A stretch of DNA of 64,000 nt, from NCBI GenBank assembly GCA_964569385.1, contig CAZMUM010000009.1:54300-118299 (forward strand). The letters run 5' to 3'. Numbering within the stretch: the stretch's first letter is position 1; each line of letters opens with the position of its first letter. The notes under the pieces are model-generated. The model saw only the letters and a list, made by a program, of their open reading frames with translations. It had not been told where the DNA came from and searched no databases. A program made the position numbers and the translations under genes. Shown here piece after piece: positions 63,950 through 64,000 of the stretch. The stretch is from JAADHX01 sp964569385 (GTDB taxonomy: Bacteria > Actinomycetota > Acidimicrobiia > Acidimicrobiales > Poriferisodalaceae).

Positions 63950-64000
63950 GGCGGGGGCAGGATTTGAACCTGCGACCTTCGGGTTATGAGCCCGACGAGC
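63950..64000 (-). tRNA. tRNA-Met (anticodon CAT), 3' part; 5' end outside the window
   Basis: Reading the minus strand: anticodon loop CTCATAA flanked by GGG/CCC, then the variable region, T arm GCAGGTTCAAATCCTGC, acceptor strand CCCCGCC and discriminator A at 63950. The 3' end faces the element. tRNA 3' ends are common integration sites for tyrosine integrases, so this is a candidate attB. No CCA is encoded beyond the A. Confidence 0.93.

Noticed and set aside
1..64000. CRISPR arrays or transposase/insertion sequences
   Set aside because: No regularly spaced repeats and no transposase-like protein were found on either strand.

Overview
The window is high-GC DNA with actinobacterial hallmarks: a MobF relaxase, an SCO6880-family/VirB4 conjugation apparatus, a DUF2510 tail, a LysM-BTAD protein, frequent GTG starts and ATGA-overlapping operons. 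It reads as most of an integrative and conjugative element (ICE). It carries a tyrosine integrase (56.6-57.7 kb) with a small excisionase-like gene, and the right edge of the window holds the 3' half of a tRNA-Met(CAT) gene whose 3' end faces the element, a plausible integration site. No second attachment site is visible, so the left border is unknown. An Acidimicrobiia-type host is a guess from the gene style, not demonstrated.

Layout. 0-6.9 kb: metal-handling cargo (end of a Cu+ P-type ATPase, two methyltransferase-like genes, and a MerR-controlled operon with a thioredoxin-like protein, a MerF/T-like membrane protein, a flavin disulfide reductase and a CopZ-type Fe-S metallochaperone domain). 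7-15 kb: a probable leading region, all + strand from 8.4 kb, with an ArdC antirestriction protein, a helix-turn-helix protein, an SSB, and a 1144-residue fusion of a HamA-like nuclease to a HamB-like Ski2 helicase. 15.2-23.8 kb: candidate oriT/control region, relaxase, GIY-YIG-RAMA nuclease, coupling protein and a divergent sigma-factor-like protein. 23.9-31.9 kb: type III restriction-modification genes (res, mod) in an operon with an SNF2 helicase and an HTH gene. 32-37.6 kb: T4SS core (VirB4, SCO6880, VirB6/TrbL and small partners). 37.8-38.8 kb: a small protein and a tandem OB-fold protein. 38.9-42.5 kb: an AAA ATPase-subtilase pair matching IetAS. 42.8-54.0 kb: a complete Tad/Flp pilus module. 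54.4-56.3 kb: an exported protein and a lytic transglycosylase/M23 hydrolase. 57.8-63.8 kb: accessory cargo (DUF488 pair, AbiTii protein, several broken or small genes).

How it may work together. Five copies of one bipartite sequence, TGTCCCAAT-N13-GGGYCACAGGT, lie upstream of the relaxase, the T4SS operon, the OB-fold operon, the Tad operon and the cell-wall hydrolase operon, always pointing into the genes. The position of the motif relative to the start codons suits an alternative-sigma (ECF-like) promoter giving leaderless or short-leader transcripts, and the element encodes a sigma-like protein next to the coupling protein. I infer one conjugation regulon in which the Tad pilus is part of the transfer machinery. 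A second motif, GGATAGGTCGA, occurs near the relaxase and the coupling-protein operon.

The element combines defence (HamAB-like fusion, type III RM plus SNF2, IetAS, AbiTii) with antirestriction (ArdC, SSB). Several genes are broken: the tadA/cpaF ATPase by a frameshift, the DUF488 partner by an amber codon, and two others by frameshifts. These may be true decay or sequence errors.
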